Below, in pieces: positions 31,661-39,341 of a stretch of DNA of 39,341 bases. Source of the DNA: Streptomyces adelaidensis (GTDB lineage: Bacteria; Actinomycetota; Actinomycetes; Streptomycetales; Streptomycetaceae); the NCBI RefSeq assembly GCF_016598475.1, contig NZ_JAEMUX010000077.1, positions 1-39,341 of the forward strand, in the 5' to 3' direction. The translations under genes and the position numbers were made by a program. The notes beneath the pieces were generated by a model. That model was not told the origin of the DNA, made no database searches, and saw only the letters and a list, made by a program, of their open reading frames with translations. The stretch's first letter is position 1; the number at the start of each line of letters is the position of its first letter.

Positions 31661-31937
31661 TTTGTGCGCTCCCGTCTGCACGCCCTGCACGACCCCCGGA
31701 AGGGTTGACGGTCGGCGCCCTGTCCACGCCCGGCCATGCGGGCCGCCCGCGTACCCCCACTTCAGCGCATCGGTGTGCCTTCCGGGCCCCAACAGCGGTG
31801 AAAACCAGGCAAGTTGACCTACCTTAGTCGCCCGGCCGCATGTTCCGCTGGAAAATGCCAGATCCCTCACCCCTCGCGCACACGTTGCGTAGCGTCTGCG
31901 TCACTCAGCCGAACCGCAGGCAGGAGGGGGAGCCACG

Positions 31938-32336
31938 GTGCCCGGAATCGACGAGTGTCTGGTGGAGGCCATGAGACTGCCCGGTGCCTTGGGCGCCGCG
32001 GTGGTCGACTGGACCAGCGGACTGGCCCTGGGCACGGTCGGGGAGGCACCCGGCGGTGACCACGAGACGACCGCGGCGGAGGCGGCGGAACTGGCGCGGC
32101 TCGCGGCGGAGCACCGGGCGTTCGCACCGGAGGAGGGTTCGGACTGGTCCGGGACGGATCTTCCCGTCGAGGACTTGATCGTCAGCAACCGCGACACGTA
32201 CCACGTGCTGCGGTTCGTGCGGACGACGTTCGACAGCAGTGTGTTCCTGCACCTGTGGCTGGCCCGTTCGGACGGCAATCTCGCGCTGGCCCGGATCCGG
32301 CTCGGCGAGATGGCGGGACGGCTGGTGCTGGCATGA
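31938..32336 (+). CDS. Roadblock/LC7-like protein
   Basis: A 132-residue protein, GTG start with GGGGGAG upstream. It resembles the fourth protein of the cluster: GALGAAVVDWTSGLALGTVG matches GATGAALVDYTSGMALGTIG, and the LPVEDLIVSNRDTYHVLRFV and GNLALARIRL segments match too. Roadblock proteins dimerise and usually act as GAPs or scaffolds for Ras-like GTPases. It carries an extra acidic loop in the middle. The stop overlaps the next start (ATGA). Confidence 0.8.
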   Translation: MPGIDECLVEAMRLPGALGAAVVDWTSGLALGTVGEAPGGDHETTAAEAAELARLAAEHRAFAPEEGSDWSGTDLPVEDLIVSNRDTYHVLRFVRTTFDSSVFLHLWLARSDGNLALARIRLGEMAGRLVLA

Positions 32337-33229
32337 GCGTGACCACCACACCCGCACCCCCGCTGCCCGTGCGCGGCGAGCACATACGGGACGCCGTCTC
32401 GCCGCTGCTGAGCCGACTCGCCGCCGAGCGGGCCACCGGCGTACTGCTGCGCGAGTTCGGTTCGCTGTATCTGTCCGACGGCGAGGTGGTGCACGCCGAG
32501 AGCCCCCGGTCCCCGGGCCTCGACGTGCTCCTCACCACCGGCGGCGTCCTGGACACCGACGGCTGGCGGGAGGCGGTCGACACGGCCGGGGCCGGGCTGC
32601 GGGTCGGGCGGTTCCTCGTGGACAGCGGCCGCGTCGCCAGGGGCGCGCTGGAGCTGTGCCACGCGGGGGCGCTGTTCGACGCGGCGTACTTCGTCCTCGG
32701 CCCGGGCGGCGCGCCGGCCAGCTTCCGTTACGGGGCGGCGCACTGGCTGGGTCCGATCCGGCCGGTGCCGGTGGCCACCGTGGAGCGCGAGGCGCGGCGC
32801 CGCCGGGACCTCCTGCACCGCATCTGGCCCGACCCGACGACGGACGAGGCCCCGCTGATCAGGGCGGCCGGCCTGAACGTCCCACCGGTCCCGGCCCGCC
32901 AGGGGGCCGTACTCGGCCAGGTCAACGGCTTCCGCACGGCCGCCGAGATCTCCCTCGCCCTGGGCCGCCCAGCCTTCCACACCCTGGTGGACGTCCGCCG
33001 GCTGGCGGCGGCAGGCCTCATATCGACCATCAGAACGCACCCCGCCAAGACCAACACCACCACCGGCCCCAGCCCCAGCCCCAGCCCCAGCCCCAGCCCC
33101 AGCCCCAGCGCAGAAACGCGGGGCGTACCCGTACCCGCGTCCGTTCCCATCGGGGAGTCGCCGCTGACCGTCAACGACCCCGACATCGCTCTACTGCAAA
33201 GGCTCAGGGATGCGCTGGAGGCCCTTTGA
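32333..33229 (+). CDS. DUF4388/PATAN-type protein
   Basis: A 298-residue protein coupled to the preceding gene by ATGA. The N-terminal about 90 residues fit the DUF4388 (PATAN-type) pattern: a short strand-rich unit with LYLSDGEVVHAESP. A second segment (about 90-150) and a winged-helix-like C-terminal part (about 180-225, GFRTAAEISLALG) suggest a signalling or DNA/protein-binding adaptor. A Pro-Ser repeat encoded by seven CCCCAG units separates off a last about 35 residues. Exact role unknown. Confidence 0.65.
   Translation: MSVTTTPAPPLPVRGEHIRDAVSPLLSRLAAERATGVLLREFGSLYLSDGEVVHAESPRSPGLDVLLTTGGVLDTDGWREAVDTAGAGLRVGRFLVDSGRVARGALELCHAGALFDAAYFVLGPGGAPASFRYGAAHWLGPIRPVPVATVEREARRRRDLLHRIWPDPTTDEAPLIRAAGLNVPPVPARQGAVLGQVNGFRTAAEISLALGRPAFHTLVDVRRLAAAGLISTIRTHPAKTNTTTGPSPSPSPSPSPSPSAETRGVPVPASVPIGESPLTVNDPDIALLQRLRDALEAL
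33067..33108. repeat. Hexanucleotide (CCCCAG)7 microsatellite in coding sequence
   Basis: Seven perfect tandem hexamers encode a Pro-Ser linker. Changes in copy number remain in frame. Confidence 0.85.
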
Positions 33230-33266
33230 GCGGCAGCGGGAGCGTCCCGCCGAGAGGAGACTGCTC

Positions 33267-33923
33267 ATGGCCGCGGAGGCCGAAGTCCTCGACGAACTGC
33301 ACCGGTTGAGGGCCCGTGTACCCCAGTTGACCGGCGCGCTCGCAGCCAGCGTGGACGGGCTCGTCCTCGCCCACGACACCCCCGGCGTCGAACCGGACGG
33401 CCTGGCGGCGCTCACCGCGGCCGCGCTGGGCGTCGCCGTACGGATGGCGGACGCCGCCGGCCGGGGCGAACTCCGCGAGCTGTTGCTGCGCGGCGACCAC
33501 GGCTACGTCGCGACGTACGCGGCGGGCTCCTCCGCCGTGCTGACGCTGCTGGCGCAGGACCGGGTCAATGTGGGCCGGCTGCATCTGGAGGGCCGGCGCG
33601 CCGGCAACCGCATCGGCGAACTGATGGACGCCCAGCCCCACCCGGAACCCCAGGTCACGACCAAGGCGCTCACCAGGGGCCCGGCCCGGTCGGTGGCCAA
33701 GACCGCGGCCAGGACCACGACCACCACCCCGGCCACATCCACCACCACGCCCCCGGCTGCGGCCCCGGTTGCGGCCCCGGTTGCGGCCCCGGCCCAGACA
33801 CCGGCCCAGACACCGGTCAAGGCCACCGTCAGGTCCACCCCGCCCCGGCGGACCCCGCGGGCCCCGGCCCCCCGCACCACCCCCAGAACCACTCCCAACG
33901 CACATACCGCCACAGAGAATTGA
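33267..33923 (+). CDS. Roadblock/LC7 domain protein with Pro/Thr-rich tail
   Basis: A 218-residue protein. The roadblock domain covers about 1-120: VLDELHRLRARVPQLTGALAASVDGLVLAHD is the family start, followed by a helix and a YAAGSSAVLTLL strand. The remaining about 95 residues are Pro/Ala/Thr-rich and basic. GAGGAG at 33254-33259 fixes ATG 33267; an upstream ATG at 33210 would overlap the previous gene without a ribosome-binding site. It resembles MglB/CvnB-type partners of small GTPases. Confidence 0.82.
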   Translation: MAAEAEVLDELHRLRARVPQLTGALAASVDGLVLAHDTPGVEPDGLAALTAAALGVAVRMADAAGRGELRELLLRGDHGYVATYAAGSSAVLTLLAQDRVNVGRLHLEGRRAGNRIGELMDAQPHPEPQVTTKALTRGPARSVAKTAARTTTTTPATSTTTPPAAAPVAAPVAAPAQTPAQTPVKATVRSTPPRRTPRAPAPRTTPRTTPNAHTATEN

Positions 33924-33939
33924 GAGGACACCGCACACC

Positions 33940-34314
33940 ATGGCCAACACCGAGACCGCGTTGAAAGAGGCCCTCGCGTCCATCGAGGGCGCGACCGGCG
34001 CCGCCCTGGTCGACTACACCAGCGGCATGGCACTGGGCACGATCGGCGGCAGCAAGGGGTTCGACCTCACCGTCGCCGCCGCCGGCAACACCGATGTCGT
34101 ACGCGCCAAGCTGCGCACCATGGAACACCTCGGCCTCAAGGGCGAGATCGAGGACATCCTGATCACCCTGTCCGACGCCTACCACCTGCTCCGGCTGATC
34201 ACCGGCCGCGGCGGCAACGGGCTCTTCCTCTATCTGGTCCTCGACTCCAAGCGGGCGAACCTGGCCATGGCCAGGCACCAGCTGAAGAGGATCGAGGCGG
34301 AGCTGGAGGTCTAG
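33940..34314 (+). CDS. Roadblock/LC7-like protein
   Basis: A 124-residue single-domain protein from ATG 33940, 16 bases after the previous stop, with GAGAGGAC upstream. Paralogous to the first gene of the cluster over its whole length (see GATGAALVDYTSGMALGTIG and the C-terminal RANLAMARHQLKRIEAEL). It probably dimerises alone or with its neighbours. It is followed by a clear terminator, so it is the last gene of the unit. Confidence 0.82.
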   Translation: MANTETALKEALASIEGATGAALVDYTSGMALGTIGGSKGFDLTVAAAGNTDVVRAKLRTMEHLGLKGEIEDILITLSDAYHLLRLITGRGGNGLFLYLVLDSKRANLAMARHQLKRIEAELEV

Positions 34315-34339
34315 CCGCTCCCCGCGAGCCCGAACGCAC

Positions 34340-34369
34340 GGCGGCGCACCCCACCTGGGGAGCGCCGCC
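34340..34369 (+). terminator. Hairpin terminator ending the roadblock cluster
   Basis: GGCGGCGC-A-CCCC pairs with GGGG-A-GCGCCGCC around an ACCT loop, 26 bases after the last roadblock gene. Confidence 0.8.
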
Positions 34370-34435
34370 CGGCGCGTTTCCCTCCCCCACCCCTCAGTTA
34401 CCGTGTCCGCCCTGAACAAGAAGGAGACGGAGAGG

Positions 34436-35152
34436 GTGGCTGTGGGAAGAGCGGTACGGGGGACGGCGTCGGCGCAGGTGGCCCTGCTGGCGCAGGTGGC
34501 CCTGCTCGTCGGGGTGCTGGCGGGGTGCTCGGAGGACTCCACGGAGAAGTCGTCGGCGAGCGCGGGCGGTTCGGCGACGGCGTCGGCGGAGGGGTCGGAG
34601 GCCGCTGTCGAGAGCGGTGGCAGTGTCGGCGCGGCCGGTTCCGCCTGCGAACTCCCGGTCACCTTCGACACGGCCGAGAAGTGGCAGCCGGAGGGCATCG
34701 AGACCGAGGCGCCGGGCGGCGGGAGCGGTTCCGACGAGGACGACCTCGCCGCGGAGCTGGCCGAGGGGCTGCTCCACCAGGGCCCGTTCACCGCCGCGTG
34801 CGAGATCGACGCCAAGCCCGCCGGGAACATCGGCTTCATCCGCGTGTGGACCGGCGAGGCGGGTGCGAAGGAAGGGGACGCGGAGGCGCTGCTCAAGGAG
34901 TTCGTGGCGGCCGAGGGCGGCACGAGCAAGGCGAAGTACAGCGCGTTCTCCTCGGACTCCGACGTCTCCGGCACGGAGGTCGAGTACCTCTACACCAGTG
35001 AGGCCCTGGACGAGACTAAGAAGGAGCGGGCCTTCATCGCCGTCACCCCGGACGGCCCCGTCGTCGTACATCTCGGCGGCTTGGACACCCAGGAACACGA
35101 GGAGATGCTCCCGGCGTACGAGCTCGCCAGGCGGACCCTGCGCATGCCCTGA
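34436..35152 (+). CDS. Secreted lipoprotein of unknown function
   Basis: A 238-residue protein. The signal peptide ends in the lipobox VLAG|C31, so the mature protein is lipid-anchored. A Ser/Ala/Gly/Glu spacer (about 32-75) precedes a globular domain (about 80-235) with two Cys (ACELPVTFD and AACEIDA) and family-like TFDTAEKWQPEGIE and VVVHLGGLD segments. AAGGAG at 34421-34426 supports GTG 34436; GTG 34403 lacks one. No known domain recognised. Confidence 0.8.
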   Translation: MAVGRAVRGTASAQVALLAQVALLVGVLAGCSEDSTEKSSASAGGSATASAEGSEAAVESGGSVGAAGSACELPVTFDTAEKWQPEGIETEAPGGGSGSDEDDLAAELAEGLLHQGPFTAACEIDAKPAGNIGFIRVWTGEAGAKEGDAEALLKEFVAAEGGTSKAKYSAFSSDSDVSGTEVEYLYTSEALDETKKERAFIAVTPDGPVVVHLGGLDTQEHEEMLPAYELARRTLRMP

Positions 35153-35158
35153 GTCCGG

Positions 35159-35380
35159 GTCAACATCGCGGTCCTCGTCCTGCGCCGCGACCCCGTCGAC
35201 CACGCCCACTTCCGGACACCGACGGCGCTGCCGGTCCTCGGCGCCCTGACGGCCCTGACCCTGGCCGGCCCCCTCGCCGACCGCCCGGCCGAGGTCTACA
35301 TCCGCGCGGGTGTCCTCCTGGCCATCGGCATCGCGCTCTGGGCGGTGAACAAGGTGATCCTCCGGACGCGCGGCGAATAG
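35159..35380 (+). pseudogene. C-terminal remnant of an APC-type amino acid permease
   Basis: A 73-residue open frame with no start codon, ending at TAG 35378-35380. It reads like the last two transmembrane helices of Streptomyces APC permeases: VNIAVLVLRRDPVDHAHFR, then PTALPVLGALTAL and a YIRAGVLLAIGIALWAVN helix. It begins directly after the lipoprotein stop and in the same frame. The N-terminal 400 or so residues expected for the family are missing from the window, so this is a deletion relic. Confidence 0.65.
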
Positions 35381-35550
35381 CCCTCCGGGGACGGGAGCAG
35401 GGGCAGGGGCGGAGGCGGGGACGTGGCGGACAGCTTCGCGGGGGGGGGCACGGCGGACAGCTACGGGGCGCGGCGGACAACCCGTTCACGCCCCCACGCC
35501 CCACCCGCCGCGCACGCCCTGCCTACGGCCTCTACGACCCCGTACGCCCC

Positions 35551-36120
35551 CTACGCCCGCCGCCCGCCCCCGGGCCCCGCATCCCCCGCGCCGCCCCCGG
35601 TGACCCGGTATCCGGCCACCCGCTTGCCCGTGGGCCCGCCGCCCCGACCGGAGAGCCAGTCGACGCGGGCCCAGTAGAGCTGGGCCTCGTCGCGCTCGCG
35701 GCGGCCGAGCCGGACGGCCTTGAGCCAGAGGCCCGTGCCGAGGCCGGCGAGGAGCATGCCGCCGGCGGCGGGCACCGCGAAGGAGGAGCCCAGCGCGGCC
35801 GCGAACCCGAGCAGCAGCCACCAGCGGTGGCCCCGGCGCCAGTTGCGCAGGGTCACGGCGCGGTCCTGGAGGATGTCGTGCTTGCCGGCGCGGGCCGCGC
35901 CGCGCACGAGTTCCGTGTAGCGCCCGCGCCGCACGCCCGCCACCACCACGGCCGCGACGATGAACAGCACGGCCCCGCTCAACACCCCGATCCGCCGCCC
36001 GGTCAGCCCGGACGGCAGTACGCCGACCCCCGCCGCGATCACTCCGAGCCACCACAACGGCGCGGCTCCCGCCCGCACCACGACGGCCACCCGAGCCAGC
36101 CCCTGCCCTCCGCGTGCCAC
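35551..36120 (-). CDS. Small membrane protein of unknown function
   Basis: A 189-residue protein, GTG start with GGGAGG upstream. Four hydrophobic segments: about 20-36, 46-62, 100-117 and 119-133. A basic loop (RRGRYTELVRGAARAGKHD and NWRRGHRWW) lies between the second and third; the C-terminal tail is cytoplasmic and Gly/Arg-rich. No domain recognised. The flanking DNA at 35381-35550 is G-rich with a duplicated GGCGGACAGCT but no gene. Confidence 0.72.
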   Translation of the reverse strand: MARGGQGLARVAVVVRAGAAPLWWLGVIAAGVGVLPSGLTGRRIGVLSGAVLFIVAAVVVAGVRRGRYTELVRGAARAGKHDILQDRAVTLRNWRRGHRWWLLLGFAAALGSSFAVPAAGGMLLAGLGTGLWLKAVRLGRRERDEAQLYWARVDWLSGRGGGPTGKRVAGYRVTGGGAGDAGPGGGRRA

Positions 36121-36242
36121 GCTCCCGCCTCCCGTGAGTCAAGTCCAAGGTCATAGACAGTCGCGGGCACGGTAACCAGCGAAGGTGAAACGCGCCTGAG
36201 AATCCCGAAGATTCATGGCCTGAGCCGATGCCTGGTCGGGGG

Positions 36243-37124
36243 CTACTCCACGAACAACCCCCGCGCCGCGGCCTTCGCGTCGAACTCCTCCAGCCGCGCC
36301 TGGGCCTGGGGCAGGTCGTCGCACATGGCCTCCAGCAGCACACGGCCGAGAAGCATCGGCGCGCAGGCGGTGTCGAAGGCGAGGCCGGTGCCGACGGCGG
36401 CGGGCAGGAGCAGGTCGGAGACCTTGGCCACGGGTGCGAAGGCCGAGTCGGCGACCGTGACGACGAAGAGCCCGGCCGCCTTGGCGTACGCCAGGGTCTC
36501 GACGACCTCCCGCGGATGCCGGGGCAGCGCGAAGCAGAGCAGGGCGGTCGCCCCGGCCCGTACCGCCGCGTCGATGCGGTCGTGCAGCATGGTGCCGCCC
36601 TCGTGCAGCGGCCGTACATCGGGGTGGACCTTGGCGGCGAAGTACGCGAAGCCGTACGCCTGGGAGGCGGCGGCCCGCAGCCCGAGCACCGGCAGCGGCC
36701 GGGACGCGGCCAGCAGCCGCCCGGCCCGCGCCACCGGAGCGGGGTCGGCGAGCACCTCGGCCAGATGCCGCAGGTTCTCGATCTCGGCCTCGACGGCCTG
36801 CTGGTACTCGTTGTAGGCCGTGGTGTCCGGCGCCGGCTCCGTGGGCGCGACCTCGCGCAGATGCCGGCGCAGCGCCGGGTAGCCGTCGAAGCCCAGTGCC
36901 ACCGCGAAACGCGTCACGGACGGCTGGCTGACCCCGGCCAACTCCGCCAGCTCCACGCTCGACAGGAACGGCACGTCGGCGGCCCGCCGCACCATGCTGT
37001 GCGCGATACGCCGCTGGGTGGGCGTCAGCCGGTGCCCCTCGAAGAGCGCCTGCAGCCGTGCGGCGGGACTGTCCGCCACACCCGCGCTCACACCCGCGCC
37101 CGCATCCGCACTGTCCGCGCTCAT
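36243..37124 (-). CDS. MurR/RpiR-family transcriptional regulator with SIS domain
   Basis: A 293-residue regulator. The N-terminal HTH_6 domain covers about 22-100 (LTPTQRRIAHSMVRR, then SSVELAELAGVSQPSVTRFAVALGFDGY). A SIS domain follows at about 125-265 (VLGLRAAASQAYGFAYFAAKV, ATALLCFALPRHPREVVE). SIS domains usually sense phosphosugars; the ligand here is unknown. ATG 37124 follows GGGGGAG at good spacing; GTG 37127 is an alternative. It overlaps the stop of the upstream lyase gene, so the two form an operon and the regulator may control it. Confidence 0.9.
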   Translation of the reverse strand: MSADSADAGAGVSAGVADSPAARLQALFEGHRLTPTQRRIAHSMVRRAADVPFLSSVELAELAGVSQPSVTRFAVALGFDGYPALRRHLREVAPTEPAPDTTAYNEYQQAVEAEIENLRHLAEVLADPAPVARAGRLLAASRPLPVLGLRAAASQAYGFAYFAAKVHPDVRPLHEGGTMLHDRIDAAVRAGATALLCFALPRHPREVVETLAYAKAAGLFVVTVADSAFAPVAKVSDLLLPAAVGTGLAFDTACAPMLLGRVLLEAMCDDLPQAQARLEEFDAKAAARGLFVE

Positions 37125-38695
37125 CACGCGCTCCCCCTCCGCAGGTCCGCCTGGACGTCCGTCCAGATCTCGGTGAACCGGTCGAGCAGTACGGCCGCCG
37201 CGTTCACGTCCCCGGTCAGCGGCCGGTCGGCCTGCTCCGCGTCGAGCGCGGCCTCCGCCAGCTCCATCGCCCGCCCGACGGGCAGCTCCGGATCCGGCCG
37301 CAGGTCCCGCTGGCGCAACGCCCGCACCGCGGCGACGAGTTCACAGCCGACGACGAGCCGGTACGCACCGCACGCCCGCAGCGTCTGCCGCGCGGCGAGC
37401 GAGGCGAAACTGGCCTGTTCCTCGACGCCCCGGGAGAGTACAGCGTGGCCGAGCGACGCGGGCGCGGAGAAGGCCCGCAGGTCACCGAGGGCGGCCCCGG
37501 CGGCGTACTCCAGGATCATCACCCCCGACGACGCGGGCTCGTGGTCGGCGAGGAAGGGCCGCAGCCGGGTGTACGCGGGCTCGTTGAGCGAGGACAGGCG
37601 GGACGTCGACAGCCGCGCCACCTGCGTCACGGCCAGCCTGAAGTGGTCCAGGGCCAGCGCGAGTTGGGCCTGGTAGAAGCCGCCGTGGTGGTAGGCCGCC
37701 ATGTCCTCGGGGCAGATCAGCGGGTTCTCGGACGCCGCGTTGATCTCCACCTCCAGCACCCCCTCCAGCGCGTCCGCCGCATCCAGCGCGGGCCCGTGGA
37801 TCTGCGGCACGCACCGGAAGCCGTACGGGTCCTGGATCCGCCCGAGCGGCGGCGTCGGCCGGTCGGCCGCCCCGATCAACTCCCGCATGTGCCGGGCCAC
37901 TTCGCTCGACCCCCGGTGGGCGCGCGCGAGGTGCACGGGCGCCGCGTACGCCTCGTGCGAGCCGTCCACGGCGACCAGCGAGAGCGCGGCGACGACCTGG
38001 GTGGCGGCGATCAGCCCCCGCAGCTCGTGCAGCGCGAGCGCGGCCTGCCCGAGCGTGAGCGCGTTGCTGCTGATCAGGGCGAGGGCGTCGTTGTTGTCGA
38101 GCGGCTGGGCCTCGGGCACACCGGCCCCGGCCCCCACCCCGCGCCCCGGACCGGGCCCCGGCCCCGTCCCCGTCCCCCGCCACGGATGTTCGCCCGCCAG
38201 CGCCAGCCCCATCTGGGCCAGCGCCGCGATGTCCCCCGTCCCCACCGAGCCGAACTCGTTCACCACGGGGTACGCCCCGCTCCCCAGCGCCTCGCAGAGC
38301 GCGGTGACCACGGTCGGCCGGAGCCCGGCACCGCCTGCGAGCAGCTGGTTGGCGCGTACGGCGAGCATGGCCCGTACCTGCCGGGCGGGCAGCTCCTCCC
38401 CGATGGCCCCCGCATGGCTGCGCAGCAGCCGCAGGCCGTGCTCGGCGGCGGCCTCGGTGGGCACGTCCTCGCTGCGGTTGGCGCCGACGCCGGTGGAGCG
38501 GCCGTAGACACGGCCGGCCGCCGCGATGCTCCGGGCGGCGTCCCAGGACTCCTCGACCCGCCGCATCCCCTCACTGCCGGGCACGGGCCGCGCGGCCCCG
38601 TCCGCGAGCCGTACGACATCGGCGACCCCGAGCGCGTGCCCGTCGAGGACGACGAGCCCGGGCGCCGCCGACACGTCCATGATCCGAGACGACAT
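37124..38695 (-). CDS. HAL/PAL-family aromatic amino acid lyase homologue with non-canonical MIO triad
   Basis: A 523-residue member of the histidine/phenylalanine ammonia-lyase family. VYGRSTGVGANR (catalytic Tyr loop), QDPYGFRCVPQIHG (Gln, Tyr, Arg of the active site) and INAASENPL are conserved. The Ala-Ser-Gly that forms the MIO cofactor, normally in GSVGASGDLAPL, is replaced: the protein reads GSVGTGDIAAL, one residue shorter. A Gly/Pro-rich insertion follows GEHPWR. Ordinary HutH activity is therefore doubtful. ATG 38695 has GAGGAGG (38706-38712); the TTG at 38713 is unlikely. Coupled to the RpiR regulator. Confidence 0.85.
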   Translation of the reverse strand: MSSRIMDVSAAPGLVVLDGHALGVADVVRLADGAARPVPGSEGMRRVEESWDAARSIAAAGRVYGRSTGVGANRSEDVPTEAAAEHGLRLLRSHAGAIGEELPARQVRAMLAVRANQLLAGGAGLRPTVVTALCEALGSGAYPVVNEFGSVGTGDIAALAQMGLALAGEHPWRGTGTGPGPGPGRGVGAGAGVPEAQPLDNNDALALISSNALTLGQAALALHELRGLIAATQVVAALSLVAVDGSHEAYAAPVHLARAHRGSSEVARHMRELIGAADRPTPPLGRIQDPYGFRCVPQIHGPALDAADALEGVLEVEINAASENPLICPEDMAAYHHGGFYQAQLALALDHFRLAVTQVARLSTSRLSSLNEPAYTRLRPFLADHEPASSGVMILEYAAGAALGDLRAFSAPASLGHAVLSRGVEEQASFASLAARQTLRACGAYRLVVGCELVAAVRALRQRDLRPDPELPVGRAMELAEAALDAEQADRPLTGDVNAAAVLLDRFTEIWTDVQADLRRGSA

Positions 38696-38750
38696 GACCC
38701 GCAGCCTCCTCAACCTCAGGCAGACACAACATATTCAGACACCGAGAACT

Positions 38751-38768
38751 CTGCATGAGGTTATGCAG
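38751..38768. promoter_or_regulatory. Inverted repeat CTGCAT-N6-ATGCAG upstream of the lyase gene
   Basis: Perfect 6-bp arms with a 6-base spacer, about 56 bases upstream of the lyase start in an AT-richer patch. A plausible operator for the RpiR regulator encoded in the same operon. Confidence 0.45.
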
Positions 38769-38909
38769 CCCGGGCAAGAGCGGCCGGGCAGGAGAGACCG
38801 GAACCGGCGGAAGAGACCGTCAGGAGAGACCACCGGGTGGGAAACCCGGCCCCGAGAAAGGGGGCTACCCCCAGTGCCACCCGGCCCCGGGCTCCCTACC
38901 TTGAGGAAC

Positions 38910-39341
38910 ATGACCGGAATGGATGCCCATGACGCACAGTTCGGTGACACCGAGCTGAAGAAGGAGCTCGCCGCCACCCTGCACGCCCGCCGAGAGCTGG
39001 GCGAGGACTACGAGTCCGCGCTCGTGGAGTCGTTCCTGGAGAAGGTCGACCAGCGCATCGACGGCGCGGTCGACCGCCGGGTCCGGCGTCAGGTGGCCGA
39101 GCAGCAGATGCTGGTGGCCCGCGGCACCCGCTCCCCGAAGTCCACCGACAACTGGGGCGAGCGCTACGGCTTCGGCATCGTCACCCTCGTCGTCGCCATC
39201 CCCCTCTCCGCCATCGGCGGCAGCATGGCCGATCTCGCCGGGCTCCTCGTCACCTGGGCGGGGATCGCGGGGGTGAACCTGGCGTGGGCACTGCGGACGT
39301 CACCGAACCTGGGCCGGCGCCGTGGCAAGGACACGGGCAGG
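38910..39341 (+). CDS. Membrane protein, 3' truncated by window end
   Basis: The frame is open from ATG 38910 for 144 codons and leaves the window. The N-terminal about 85 residues are charged and helical (ELKKELAATLHARRELGEDYE, then an Arg/Glu-rich stretch); two hydrophobic segments follow (about 88-104 and 108-128), with a basic end. GAGG lies four bases before the start; TACCTT seven bases upstream could be a -10. It resembles small actinobacterial integral membrane proteins of unknown role. Confidence 0.75.
   Translation, partial: MTGMDAHDAQFGDTELKKELAATLHARRELGEDYESALVESFLEKVDQRIDGAVDRRVRRQVAEQQMLVARGTRSPKSTDNWGERYGFGIVTLVVAIPLSAIGGSMADLAGLLVTWAGIAGVNLAWALRTSPNLGRRRGKDTGR

Noticed and set aside
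31938..34314. A classical conservon (cvnA-D)
   Set aside because: No histidine kinase, DUF742 protein or GTPase gene is present.
35430..35460. Long G-run as evidence for a frameshifted gene
   Set aside because: No conserved protein sequence was seen on either side in any frame; it is simply G-rich intergenic DNA.
37124..38695. Straight assignment as hutH to complete the hut pathway
   Set aside because: The MIO triad is not Ala-Ser-Gly, the gene is about 7 kb from hutU and it is coupled to an RpiR regulator, so histidase activity is not supported.

Overview
The window is chromosomal actinobacterial DNA, almost certainly Streptomyces. It has very high GC in third codon positions, frequent GTG starts, many 4-base ATGA/GTGA gene overlaps, and Streptomyces-type families (CGNR regulator, SigB-group sigma with partner-switch proteins, roadblock proteins). 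From memory, the middle of the window (two M19 peptidases, purE, purK, GtrA, two-component pair, peptide transporter, SigI module, hut genes) resembles the S. coelicolor SCO3057-SCO3073 neighbourhood. This was not checked by search.

Layout. (1) 1-4823: extracellular copper-handling cluster: His-rich secreted protein, CopC-CopD fusion, two cupredoxins with full type-1 copper ligands, and a YceI-like protein, with a very strong terminator hairpin in the middle. (2) 4820-5812: CGNR zinc-finger regulator divergent from a VOC protein, with repeated GTAAC/GTTAC boxes between. (3) 5926-8537: tandem M19 dipeptidases, one intact and one that has lost every metal ligand. (4) 8573-10269: purK-purE, with purK carrying an in-frame palindromic repeat insertion. 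(5) 10489-15401: GtrA membrane protein, OmpR-type two-component system, POT peptide transporter. (6) 15451-16968: complete IS4-type insertion sequence with terminal repeats and a 10-bp target duplication. (7) 16979-19726: repeat-rich DNA and two cell-surface proteins. (8) 19928-22273: anti-sigma kinase, anti-anti-sigma factor and SigB-group sigma factor (SigI-type partner switch), followed by a one-chain sigma-like/zinc-finger/transmembrane/ricin-lectin protein (22510-24342). (9) 24350-29902: histidine-utilisation operon hutU-M20 hydrolase-hutF-hutI, every junction overlapping or close. (10) 30058-31554: divergent PLP decarboxylase of the DAP/ornithine class. (11) 31938-34314: four-gene cluster with three roadblock/LC7-type proteins and a DUF4388-type protein but no GTPase. 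(12) 34436-36120: lipoprotein, a permease remnant, and a small membrane protein. (13) 36243-38695: HAL/PAL-family lyase homologue with a non-canonical MIO triad, coupled to an RpiR-type regulator. (14) 38910-end: partial membrane protein.

How the parts work together. The hut operon would convert urocanate to imidazolonepropionate, formiminoglutamate, formylglutamate and, by inference through the M20 enzyme, glutamate. The copper cluster looks like envelope copper capture plus inner-membrane transport. The strongest candidates for new biology are the sigma/zinc-finger/TM/lectin fusion, the GTPase-less roadblock cluster, the ligand-less dipeptidase paralogue, the HAL homologue without Ala-Ser-Gly, and the duplicated His-containing C-terminal module of the first cupredoxin.
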